DNA from: Endozoicomonas sp965199185 | GTDB lineage: Bacteria; Pseudomonadota; Gammaproteobacteria; Pseudomonadales; Endozoicomonadaceae | Assembly (NCBI GenBank): GCA_965199185.1 | Contig: CBDAQW010000003.1 | Coordinates: 93,795-157,794 of the forward strand | Length of the DNA: 64,000 bases | Reading direction: 5' to 3' | Shown here: positions 7,472-15,587 of the stretch, piece after piece | Numbering within the stretch: the stretch's first letter is position 1 | Layout of the letters: every line of letters starts with the position of its first letter | The notes under the pieces: model-generated | Seen by the model: the letters and a program-made list of their open reading frames with translations, nothing else | Database searches by the model: none | Told to the model about the DNA's origin: nothing | Position numbers and translations under genes: made by a program

Positions 7472-9526
7472 TTATAGTGATTTAACAATGAATTCAAGCT
7501 TCTCTGAATCAGTATTTGCGGACAGGTCATTGAGATGATTTAGATTAGGAAAACCAGAAATCATTGGCAGACAATCGTCAAAACCACTCATGAGCGGAGG
7601 CTTTTCTGATTCCCCCCCAACATCTGATTGAAAATGACTCTTAACTGCAGGTACTATTTCAACAGTCCAATCCGTAATTGAAGGGCTTTGTGTATTTTCT
7701 GACAAAACCAAACCGGCAGCCGATGAAAACTCCTTATCGGATTCCAGTAATGGTTCAGAGATAAGGGTAGCAGCAGCGGAAAAATCACCATTAGCTACAT
7801 CAGAACCGACGGATAATGCAGCATCACCTGGTGAGCCTGGTATAATTTTTTCTTCCTCTACTCTAAACTTTTCCGAAGCAGCACTCCCTGCACTCTCAAC
7901 GCTTAGACTATCAAGTCCTGCATTCTCAAGAACAAGTTCCGTGGGATGGCTCTGGATCAGCCTTCCCTCATCATTTACATTACGAACTAAGGATGATGGC
8001 ATCTTATCAGTGATTAGAATCCTCCCTCGATGATTATTAGTAGAACCAAGAGTTATAATCGTAATCTCAGGCCATTTAGGAATTTTACTTTCACGAAGAA
8101 ATGTTATTGCACTCTCTAAAATATCGACTTTAGATCGGAATCTGTTTTCCTTGAAGAATAAATTCTTGAGTTGTTCATACATTAAACTTAACTCAGTATT
8201 CAAGACACTTTTATTGCTTATCTGAACAGTCGTTAAAGAAAACAAAGTCCGGACTTTCTGCAAATCATTATATATTCCCTTAATAAGTTGCTCTCTATCA
8301 ACGGAGCAAACACCACTCTTAATCATTTTAATGGTGGCCAATGCTGTGATGAGCGTGTTTAGTTGAGTCGTTGACGAATGGATAGACAGAATACCCTTTA
8401 ACGTACTCATTTTACCATTTATCTTTTGTTGGAGCATTGATTCATAAGAATACGTTTTTTTATTTTTTGGCAACTCCCTCGATGGATTTTTTATAGCCTT
8501 AGCATTGAACCCCTCGCATTGAACGGGCTCACAACCTTTTTCAGAAGCACCTTCAATACCTTCTAGCATGGTGGCTTTTTCCCAGGCGATCCTGGGTATT
8601 TTCTCTGCGGGTATGGGTTGCATTTCGCCAGTTATTTTTTTAGCACTGACTTCATATTTCTCTGAATAAACGCCTGTGTGCAGGCCTCCAATTTCATCAT
8701 CGGTAGAGCAAGAAGGCATTAGCGAATCTTCCATTACCAGAGGATTTCCTTTTTGAGTTACAGGCTCTAATGCGGGTCCCCTCTGAACCTGAGCGGTTAA
8801 TCCGTCATCAGCGCTTACATTCTTAATTGGAAGCGACGCCTCACTGGCAATTAAACTACTCCCCCCCCTACTGCTGTCTATCGGATTACCATACAAAATA
8901 CTGGTTGCTTTCTGCCTGACAACACGATCAAAGTATATCACCCCAGTTTTAGTAGGCCACTGGGGTACCCCATTTTGTCGAAGAAATTGTATTATCTTAT
9001 TAACAACTTCTCTTCTATTTAAACATTCTGCATCTTTGCCAATCATTTCTTTGAGCAAAGAATATAATGATTTTATTTTTTCACGCGTACTCGATCCTAT
9101 GGGGCTTTTTTTTCGATGACATTCTTTTGCATAATTTGAAGGCTGAACGATTTCCGGAGAGCCTTGTACTTTCTTGTGCTGTATTTCATTGTGATATATA
9201 TCACGGATAAGTTTAATTCTATCAACGGACTGGTCTCCTTTCATAACTCTTAAAGTAGCCAATGCTGTGATAAGCGTATTCGGATAAGTCGTTGATTTAT
9301 TGATCGACAGCATATCTTTCAAGGCATTCAGTTGATCAGATTCATCTTCCCGCCTTGCTCTGTCATAATCAGGATTGCGTTTTTTTGGTATCTTCCTCTG
9401 AGGACCTTGCACCTTCTTAACCTTGAGCCTGTTATATTCAGCGGACTGAGAAACTGTATTAGAAACACTTGCAACATTACCCGACAAAGAACTTCGGGGT
9501 AATCTTATTGTGGGAATATCATTCAC
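7472..9526 (-). CDS. Unknown protein with repeated helix-loop-helix-like modules
   Basis: Start ATG 9526 has AGGAG at a good distance; 684 residues. There is no signal peptide or membrane segment. The protein is two diverged halves: residues 55-200 and 360-495 share SI..STT..NTLITALAT and SVDR..LI..IY, and both end with a helix pair and PxWP. Four stretches look like helix-loop-helix: about 57-97 (DRARREDESDQLNALKDML, loop, TLITALATLRVMK), 146-185, 365-403 and 443-480 (YEQLKNLFF, loop, KVDILESAITFLRES). The first is preceded by KVKKVQGPQRKIPKKR, a bipartite nuclear-signal-like basic run, and aligns with the ExRRxxI...L of eukaryotic bHLH factors. The C-terminal 160 residues are acidic and low complexity. 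A host-directed nuclear effector is a hypothesis; I do not recognise the family. Confidence 0.7.
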   Translation of the reverse strand: MNDIPTIRLPRSSLSGNVASVSNTVSQSAEYNRLKVKKVQGPQRKIPKKRNPDYDRARREDESDQLNALKDMLSINKSTTYPNTLITALATLRVMKGDQSVDRIKLIRDIYHNEIQHKKVQGSPEIVQPSNYAKECHRKKSPIGSSTREKIKSLYSLLKEMIGKDAECLNRREVVNKIIQFLRQNGVPQWPTKTGVIYFDRVVRQKATSILYGNPIDSSRGGSSLIASEASLPIKNVSADDGLTAQVQRGPALEPVTQKGNPLVMEDSLMPSCSTDDEIGGLHTGVYSEKYEVSAKKITGEMQPIPAEKIPRIAWEKATMLEGIEGASEKGCEPVQCEGFNAKAIKNPSRELPKNKKTYSYESMLQQKINGKMSTLKGILSIHSSTTQLNTLITALATIKMIKSGVCSVDREQLIKGIYNDLQKVRTLFSLTTVQISNKSVLNTELSLMYEQLKNLFFKENRFRSKVDILESAITFLRESKIPKWPEITIITLGSTNNHRGRILITDKMPSSLVRNVNDEGRLIQSHPTELVLENAGLDSLSVESAGSAASEKFRVEEEKIIPGSPGDAALSVGSDVANGDFSAAATLISEPLLESDKEFSSAAGLVLSENTQSPSITDWTVEIVPAVKSHFQSDVGGESEKPPLMSGFDDCLPMISGFPNLNHLNDLSANTDSEKLEFIVKSL

Positions 9527-9622
9527 TCCGATGCTCCTGTAAACAATATTTTTTATTTATAGAATGTAAGACTCAAGCACAAAAAAAAAGTTCAAACAAA
9601 TAAGCCTCAATACATTAAAAAA

Positions 9623-9636
9623 GGGGGCTAAAGCCC
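9623..9636. repeat. REP-like palindrome, left part, split by the IS4-family element
   Basis: GGGGGCTAAAGCCC here continues at 11,131 after the IS. Joined, the two parts form a hairpin whose arms GGGGGCTAAAGCC and GGCTTCAGCCCCC (11,164-11,176) pair with one mismatch. A related copy lies at 14,979-15,011. Confidence 0.7.
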
Positions 9637-11130
9637 AATGTCACTGACTTAAGCCGCTTTCCCTTGGTACTGCTTCAATCTGCGTGCCTCAGCTCTCGGG
9701 TGTTGTAGCCTTTTATGCGGCTTTGGTCGTCTCTTTACAGCTCTTGGTTCTGACCTTCCCGGACGATTACCAACAACATGTCGGCCTATTATTTCCAGCA
9801 TGTTGACGATCTTCTCTTCCAGCCAGTCGCCGCGCGCTCCCAGTAATGTCTGGTGGAAGGATACCAGCGTTTCCTGTGCCGCTTTAAAGCTGATCTCTCT
9901 GGGCATTTTCCTGATGCGTACTGCTGCCTTACCCATAAGGGCGCGTATCACGTTGTAAACCAACAGGTTCACTGCAATTTCTTTTCTCACCATTTCCGGA
10001 CTTTTGCACCGGAGCATTTCCATTTGCATAGTGGTTTTGATCACATCAAAATCGGTTTCAACGTGCCAGCGCTTCAGATACAGGCCGATGATCTCGGTAC
10101 GAGAATACTCTTCAGCATCCAGTAAAGTGGTGACGATTATACGGGTCTTATTTTTGACGGCACGAATAACCAGCTCATCAGGCATCTGATCGTATAATTC
10201 CCGGCTCATCCATTCCGGTCTTGCAGGGCGTGTTAGCCTGAACAGCCCGTCTTTGTTGCCCAACCGTTGGTAGCACTTTCTGAAGTCAATAAGTCGTGCA
10301 CCGTTTTTCTCAAACACCACATCTGCCCCGGCATGCAGCACAAGAGCCAGCAGGAAATAATTTTCAAAATTCGCATCACCCAGCAGAATGTCGCCAGCAC
10401 GCAGGTGAAACAGGAGCCTTCTGAGCAGGGCTTGCTCACCCGTCTCTTTGCCCTGGTAAGGAGCTACTGCATAATCGAGTAACGCACCACTGCCAAGGGA
10501 TATCAAAACAAGAATTCTAAGAACAGGGAAACCAAGCCCTTTTTTTGGGTGTCAGGCTGAGGGTATTCATGTTGGTTTTTCTCGGTGTCCGGCATTAAGA
10601 GTGTTGAGCCGTCAGTGATCAGAACTCGGCGTTGATGCCAGAGACAGGATTCTGGTGAGGCGCTGTCGAGGTTATTGCCTGAGGTGCGCAGCAGTACGTT
10701 AATTGATTCCTCTGTTAATCGCTGCCGTGCTTTGGCATACGCACCGGTTCCGGTATTGGAAGGCTTGTTACCATTGACGGCCTGATCTCTTGCCTCATCA
10801 ATAAGGGCGTGTCGGCATGACTTGGTGTCGCTGGCGACCTGTTTCATGAACAGGGTTAGGGTTTTAGAGGGAGGAAAGTCCCTGGCTCTGAAGCCAGGAT
10901 AACTTGCCTGAAAAGCGTTGAGGTCATCAGGGGTGAGAATCGATGACAGTGCATCGTTGCCAGTTTGGGCAAATTGACGAAGGCAATCATTAGCGAGGGA
11001 CAGAAATTCAGGGCTAAACTTGGTCATGGCTTGCTCGGGGAGATGAAATTGTTCAAAGACTGTTATAGTCGTTTTTCTTCTCGGGCAAGCCTTGGTGTTT
11101 CAGAGAATGAGCCTTAAGTCAGTGCCATTA
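9637..11130 (-). mobile_element. IS4-family element inserted in a REP-like palindrome
   Basis: The inverted ends are AATGTCACTGACTTAAG (left) and AATGGCACTGACTTAAG (right), 16 of 17 identical. The 11-bp direct repeat GGCTAAAGCCC flanks it (9626-9636 and 11131-11141), in the usual size range for the family. It contains one transposase gene split into two frames by an A7 tract. Confidence 0.9.
9649..11027 (-). CDS. IS4-family transposase, read in two frames (A7 slippery tract)
   Basis: Frame 1 (11027-10503) holds the N-terminal domain and the first catalytic Asp (VLITDGSTLLMP). Frame 2 (to 9649) holds DILLGDANFENYF and the Y(2)R(3)E(6)K signature YLKRWHVETDFDVIK. The frames join at A_AAA_AAG (10545-10539): a -1 shift there gives DTQKKGLGFPVLRILVLISLG, a natural family sequence. 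This is either programmed -1 frameshifting or loss of one A. Without a shift the first product ends after 174 residues. The ORF-level GTG/ATG start of the downstream part is not needed. Confidence 0.85.
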
Positions 11131-11180
11131 GGCTAAAGCCCAATGGAACGAAAAGTTACTATAAGGCTTCAGCCCCCTAC
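11131..11180. repeat. REP-like palindrome, right part
   Basis: This is the continuation of the element at 9,623-9,636. It contains GGCTAAAGCCCAATGG, ACGAAAAGTTACT and the returning arm GGCTTCAGCCCCC. Confidence 0.7.
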
Positions 11181-11658
11181 AATAAGTAGTGCAGGGTAAC
11201 ATCCGAACAAGTATAGGCAGGATAGAAAGTTGTAGAAGCGTGAGATCAGCACTATGAAGAGTTCAAATGCATCCATCCAGTTGGAGAAAAACTCGAGAGT
11301 CTAGTGGCAAATAAACCACCTTATTATCAATCTCACCATTAGCCCTGAATACTAATTCGTGATATCCTGGCTCTAGTTCAGCCACTTCAGCTTTCTCATG
11401 GCCCTGAATAAATTGGACACAGGTTGAAGAGTGCCATAGAAAGCCACCCCTTCTTGCTCAGCGAAGAAGGCTTGATGAGCCAATTCCAGCAATCCGAGCT
11501 TGTGTTTAATCGCAGGATCATTATTCTGATTCATTGAGGGTTACCTTTGTTTATTTTGGTTGGTGGTACTTCCAACTTAAGCTGGTAACCCTCTGTTTTG
11601 AAGAGGGCAGTGTCAGATCAGGTCGTGACTAATACAAATAAGAGCCAAAAATTATTAC
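11181..11658. pseudogene. Intergenic stretch with a possible transposase remnant
   Basis: On the minus strand an ATG at 11,535 starts a short frame, MNQNNDPAIKHKLGLLELAH, which resembles the first residues of IS481-family transposases (KxKLGLLxLA). The family pattern is lost after that and the frame stops within about 55 codons, with a further open stretch in another frame. At best this is a decayed fragment. I see nothing else in the region. Confidence 0.3.
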
Positions 11659-12155
11659 TCAAACATTTTTCGTATAGCTTATTTGATCTCCACAACTCTG
11701 ATTCTTTGTAAATCCAGCTTTTTTAAGTACTCCCTGATAAGCATTATTATCGCTAGCAATGAGTGCGTTAAGATACTTGCTGTCGGACTTTGGGATTGTT
11801 TTCTTTATTAACTCACTTTCCAATATTTGCATTATCGTCAAAGCAATTCCTTTCCTTCTATGCTCCTTGCTAATGACCATGGGGCCCATATTTAAGGATA
11901 ATTCGGTATTACCTTGATAGTCTTCCAAGAAGTAGTTAAAGGTTGCAATACCACACAGTTTATCGGTTGAAATCTCTTTAACTATTAGAATTGTTGAGTC
12001 TTTTGCACCTCGACTTTCATCCTCTGTTATTGATTGAATTGTATGCCCTCTACTCTTAAGGCATTCATCAATAAAATTGCGTGTAGTTTTGTCAAGTAGA
12101 TTATAATTTCTTGCGAGAATTAAATTATTTTTAACTTCAAACCCTTTATTTTTTT
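11659..12155 (-). pseudogene. GNAT acetyltransferase domain, lacking its own start
   Basis: The conserved end of a GNAT fold is visible: MGPMVISKEHRRKGIALTIM contains the acetyl-CoA-binding RRKGIA loop, followed by LIASDNNAYQGVLKKAGF, the usual beta5-alpha4 motif. The frame is open upstream to about 12,155 but has no ATG. A TTG at 11,928 falls inside the domain and is an unlikely start. At the A7 tract (12155-12149) it meets the frame of the upstream gene; one extra A would join them as LKKNKGFEVKNNLIL. I read it as the C-terminal domain of one larger frameshifted gene (11,659-12,822). Confidence 0.6.
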
Positions 12156-12521
12156 CAACTCTTGAAAGTGTTCGTGAGATTTCGGTTTATTGTTAACTCT
12201 CACAGGGAGTCTTTCATTTTTCTCCGTCGTGGATGTTGTCGGTTTAATATTCTGCGTAGGATTAACATGAGTGTTTGAGTAGTTGCTCTTTTCATCTGAA
12301 GGAGGAGTAGGCTGATCTTCATCGATAAATTTTTCAATGCTACTTTGACTATCTTTTTTTAAATTTTTTGTCGCTTCAGTAATAGCTTTTTCTATAGTCT
12401 GAAAGCCCATTAAAAACAATGTGTTGCCGTCAAGCAATATCCAACATCCAAGTGTAAAAGCTTTACTGGAAATGTATTGATATGCGCTCACACTATGCGA
12501 CAGTCTTTTCAAGACAAGCAT
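12120..12521 (-). pseudogene. Middle part of a frameshifted GNAT-containing gene
   Basis: This 133-residue frame has a short hydrophobic segment (TLGCWILLDGNTLFLMGF) and a polar linker rich in Pro, Ser, Thr and Asn. It runs into the A7 tract before the GNAT domain. It overlaps the preceding frame (12,493-12,822) by 29 bases, again consistent with a frameshift in a single ancestral gene. I do not recognise it as an independent protein. Confidence 0.4.
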
Positions 12522-12822
12522 AAGCCGTATGTTCCGCCCGAAAGAATCCCAGAATTTTCTTTTTCTTCCTCTGCAACGATTTAAGTCCAGAACTCACCGC
12601 GCGGAGAAATGCCTTTTTGGTTTTCAATGCCATTAATTCAGAACCCAATTTAACAGAAAAGATTTTATCAAAAGACTGCTCCGCAATTGAAATAGTTCTT
12701 GAGTGACTTATAGCTCCTAATCCTTTTACGGGAGTCATAGAATTGGCAAGTAAGAATCCTTGATTTGCAGCTGCATCTAATTTTACTTTTAAATTATGAT
12801 TATAATGAGGAGTTGTATTCAT
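12493..12822 (-). pseudogene. N-terminal part of the frameshifted GNAT-containing gene
   Basis: This 109-residue frame starts at ATG 12822 and has a basic C-terminal stretch (LKSLQRKKKKILGFFRAE). No family is recognised. The three frames occur in order with overlapping ends, as expected for one gene of roughly 385 codons with two frame breaks, though separate small genes cannot be excluded. Confidence 0.4.
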
Positions 12823-12879
12823 GATATTAACACCCTTTTCAATAGTTAAACGACATTCAAATATTCAGATCTTCTAAGA

Positions 12880-12951
12880 CAACACTTCGGACACTTTCAT
12901 GCAGCGATAGCTCCATAGCTACTGAGTTGTCGGTAAGTGTCCGAAGTGTTG
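12880..12951. repeat. Long perfect inverted repeat
   Basis: The arms CAACACTTCGGACACTT (12880-12896) and AAGTGTCCGAAGTGTTG (12935-12951) are perfectly complementary over 17 bases with a 38-base loop. The loop is too long for a classic terminator. It lies upstream of the GNAT gene and near the end of the IS3-b remnant, so it may be a small mobile palindrome or a cruciform. Confidence 0.7.
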
Positions 12952-13049
12952 CTAAGAGAAGTATTCTTTTATAGTACATTTAAAATAAATTAAAAATTAA
13001 TAACATATCTGTCACTACAGCTAACCGGAGAATAATTTTTCAAGATAGT

Positions 13050-13580
13050 TGTCCCGAAAACTGAATTTTAGGCGGCCTTTTTCTCATCAATTCCTACTTC
13101 AGACAACCGCTCAGGATTCAGCGCAACTGCACCTACAGGCTCCCAGTTCCTGATGCTTCCTGACCATCGCCCTGGATTGGCCTCTCGCGCTTTGGCATAC
13201 ACCTGCTTTCTGTGATTCAGGATTCCCTGATCTCTTTTCTCATGGCGTTGCGCAGGTGTCACAAAGCGGATTGAGCTATGGCGGTGTTCATTGTTATAAA
13301 ACCGTTCAAACTTAAGCATCCAAAGACGACTGTCTTCTAATGTCAGAAAGCCTTGTGATGGCCACTGGGGACAGTACTTCACCGTTTTAAAGACTGATTC
13401 TGCAAATGCGTTATCGTTACTCACCCTTGGGCGACTGTGAGAGGGAATAATACCCAATTCCTCAAGCTTGGCCTTAAAGGTACTCGACGTCATGGGAGCC
13501 CCATTGTCTGAGTGCAGTACCAGCGGTGTTTTAGTGCATTTTTCAGCCATCACTGTCCGGTTAATGAGTTCACCGGCCAG
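13050..13580 (-). pseudogene. Remnant of IS3-b transposase, copy B
   Basis: This is the C-terminal integrase core of an IS3-family OrfB ending at 13,068. HSDNGAPM and SNDNAFAESVFK are visible, followed by the C-terminal IRNWEPVGAVALNPERL. It keeps the frame that copy A (3,022-3,515) has lost. Its 5' part is removed at 13,580 by IS3-a copy 2, and no matching half exists beyond that IS, so a deletion accompanied or followed insertion. TTGTCCCGAAAACTG at 13,048 may be its terminal repeat. Confidence 0.85.
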
Positions 13581-13647
13581 TGAAGTGGTTATAGTTCTCC
13601 GGACACACAAACACGGGTAATATTACAACCCATTAAGGTGTGTCCAA

Positions 13648-13956
13648 ATGTCAGAAAAAAAAACGAAATCCTATACAGCTGAGTTCAAAGAATCAGCAGT
13701 AAAGTTGGCTGTTGAATCTGATCAGCCAGTATCAGCAACAGCTAAAGATCTGGGTGTGAATGTCAACACTCTCCATACCTGGATCAGTAAGCTCCACAGG
13801 CCGAAAGAAGCAGGTAAAGCCTCCGGAAAGCAGGCGCACAATGATGAACATATATACGATGAACTCAAGCGTCTCCGTAAAGAGAATGCCAAACTGAAGG
13901 AAGAGCGCGCCATATTAAAAAAGGCGGCCGCCTTCTTTGCCAAAGAGTGTCACTGA
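13648..13956 (+). CDS. IS3-family transposase OrfA (copy 2)
   Basis: This 102-residue protein is nearly identical to the copy-1 OrfA, with EKK for GKK near the start and LKRLRKEN for LKPLRKEN in the coiled coil. The A_AAA_AAG slippery heptamer is at 13917-13923, where a -1 shift leads into orfB. Confidence 0.9.
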   Translation: MSEKKTKSYTAEFKESAVKLAVESDQPVSATAKDLGVNVNTLHTWISKLHRPKEAGKASGKQAHNDEHIYDELKRLRKENAKLKEERAILKKAAAFFAKECH

Positions 13957-14819
13957 GGTTCCAGTTTATTAGTGACAACAGGGAGCAGTTCAGTCTTTCT
14001 GCCATGTGTCGGGTGATGTCCGTATCCCGCAGTGGCTTTTATGAATGGCTCTCCCGCCCTGAATCCAATCATTCTCAGGAAGATCAGGCATTGAAGGCAG
14101 ACATTAGAGTCATTCATGAGAAAAAACGCCAGTTGTACGGTGAGCGTCGTATTAAAGACGACCTGGCTGATATGGGTAAGACAGTGAGTCGCAAACGTAT
14201 AGGTCGATTGATGAAGGAAGAGGGTCTGTAGTGTAAGACCAAGCGTAAATTCAAGGCTACAACCGATTCCAGTCACAATAAGCCGGTGGCAGACAATTTA
14301 TTGAAGCGGGATTTTAACCGGGAACAGCCTGATCAGGCTTACGCAGGTGATATCACCTACATTCCTACCCGAGAAGGCTGGCTCTACCTGTCTGTTTTTA
14401 TAGATCTGTGCTCAAGGGCTGTAGTGGGCTGGTCGATGGGGAGCCGTATGAAGGCCACATTGGTGACAGACTCTCTGGAAATGGCCATGAGGAAGCGCAG
14501 ACCAGGCGCGGGCTTACTGGTACATAGCGATCGTGGCAGTCAGTACGTTTCAGATCGATACCAGAAGCTACTGAACGATAATGATTTCACTTGTAGCATG
14601 AGCCGCAAAGGGAACTGCTGGGATAACGCAGTGGCTGAAAGCTTCTTCCATACCTTGAAAACTGAGCTGACTCATCATGAGGATTTTCAGACAAGGGAGG
14701 AGGCTCATCAGGCAATTTTTGAGTATATTGAAGTGTTTTACAATCGTCAGAGAAAGCATTCAACGAATGGCTATCTGGCTCCGTTCAATTATGAACAAAA
14801 TCTTTCCAAGGTAGCCTAA
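13947..14819 (+). pseudogene. IS3-family transposase OrfB (copy 2) with a different nonsense codon
   Basis: A TAG at 14229-14231 replaces the GAG present in copy 1, ending the frame before the catalytic core. The remainder (14,232-14,819) is open and intact, including CAG at the codon that is TAG in copy 1. The two copies were thus inactivated independently. The C-terminal tail also differs (FNYEQNLSKVA against LKYEKQLAGAA). Confidence 0.9.
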
Positions 14820-14849
14820 AAAAGTGTCCGGGAAACTCTTGCCATATCA

Positions 14850-15151
14850 GGTCATGTCAATATGTTGGGTCAGTACTCCTTTACTCTGTCAGAGCAGGTG
14901 TCAAATGGAGGGCTGAGGCCGTTAAATGAGGAAGATGAATAATGCGAGCCCAGTAAATTCAGGAGGTAAGGAGCTTAGAGCAACTTTTCGTTCCGTTGGG
15001 CTTCAGCCCCCAAAAGGCACAGAAAGATTGGAATAATAGAATTATGGAGATAATCTGTGCTAGATCGCATTCAAACCATCAGTCGAGCCAATGATTAATT
15101 CAGAGAGAACCTGGCACAGCAGAAAAACAAAAGAAGAAAAGTCAGAAAGCG
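14850..15151. other. Intergenic stretch between IS3-a copy 2 and rnpB, with a REP-like copy
   Basis: No gene is visible. 14,979-15,011 carries a REP-like unit (AGCAACTTTTCGTTCCGTTG then GGCTTCAGCCCCC) related on the opposite strand to the palindrome split by the IS4 element. 15,085-15,151 is the rnpB downstream flank that is repeated at 6,059. Confidence 0.6.
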
Positions 15152-15548
15152 AGCCGGCCTGTAAGCCGGGTTCTGTCCAGCCTGTAAAACAGACTTGTGC
15201 AGTCATTCATCTAGGATGCCTGTCACCAGACACCTCAAGCAACCTACCCGAATCCAGTGCGGGTCACACCTCAGGATTCCTATTTGGTCTTGCTCCGGAC
15301 GGGGTTTACCATGCCATGAACTGTTACCAGTCATGCGGTGCGCTCTTACCGCACCCTTTCAGCCTTACCGGTCAGCACTCTTTACAAAGTATAAATCATG
15401 ACTGACTTAGGCGGTCTACTCTCTGCTGCACTTTCCGTAGGCTTGCGCCCCCCAGACGTTATCTGGCGTCTCACCCTTTGGAGCCCGGACTTTCCTCCAC
15501 CTGGCCACTGAAAACACAGTTGCCAGACAGCGACTGCCCAGCCGACTC
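15152..15548 (-). ncRNA. rnpB: RNase P RNA (type A)
   Basis: Conserved blocks read on the minus strand in the correct order: GAGTCGGCTGGGCAGTCGC at the 5' end, GGAGGAAAGTCCGGGCTCC, GCAGAGAGTAGACCGCC, GAAAGGGTGCGGTAAGAGCG, GTAACAGTTCATGGCA, GGTAAACCCCGTCCGGAGCA, CTAGATGAATGACTG and GACAGAACCCGGCTTACA at the 3' end. The length of about 397 nt fits the gammaproteobacterial type. This ribozyme trims the 5' leaders of tRNAs. Its position after rsmI is the pseudomonad order; the expected next neighbour mraZ is absent and a mobile region follows instead. Short protein frames across it are shadows. Confidence 0.95.
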
Positions 15549-15558
15549 GCGGCGGCGA

Positions 15559-15587
15559 ATGTTACGCACACCGCCGTCATTAATCAA
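15559..15587 (-). promoter_or_regulatory. Predicted rnpB promoter
   Basis: TTGATT (15587-15582) and TAACAT (15564-15559) are separated by 17 bases, and the GC-rich segment TCGCCGCCGC leads to the RNA start near 15,548. The -35 box overlaps the rsmI stop codon. GC-rich discriminators are typical of stringently controlled stable-RNA promoters, so growth-rate control is inferred. Confidence 0.6.

Larger units (their letters stand above)
13581..14849 (+). mobile_element. IS3-family element, copy 2 (IS3-a)
   Basis: It has the same length (1,269 bp) and ends as copy 1, in the same orientation 11.8 kb away. Flanking triplets CAG and GTC do not match, so no target duplication remains. It abuts an IS3-b remnant on its left, whereas copy 1 abuts one on its right. 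Confidence 0.9.

Noticed and set aside
1753..14849. Composite transposon bounded by the two IS3-a copies
   Set aside because: The copies are in the same orientation, but the outer flanks (AAC on the left, GTC on the right) do not form a target duplication, and the enclosed DNA is a patchwork of other elements.
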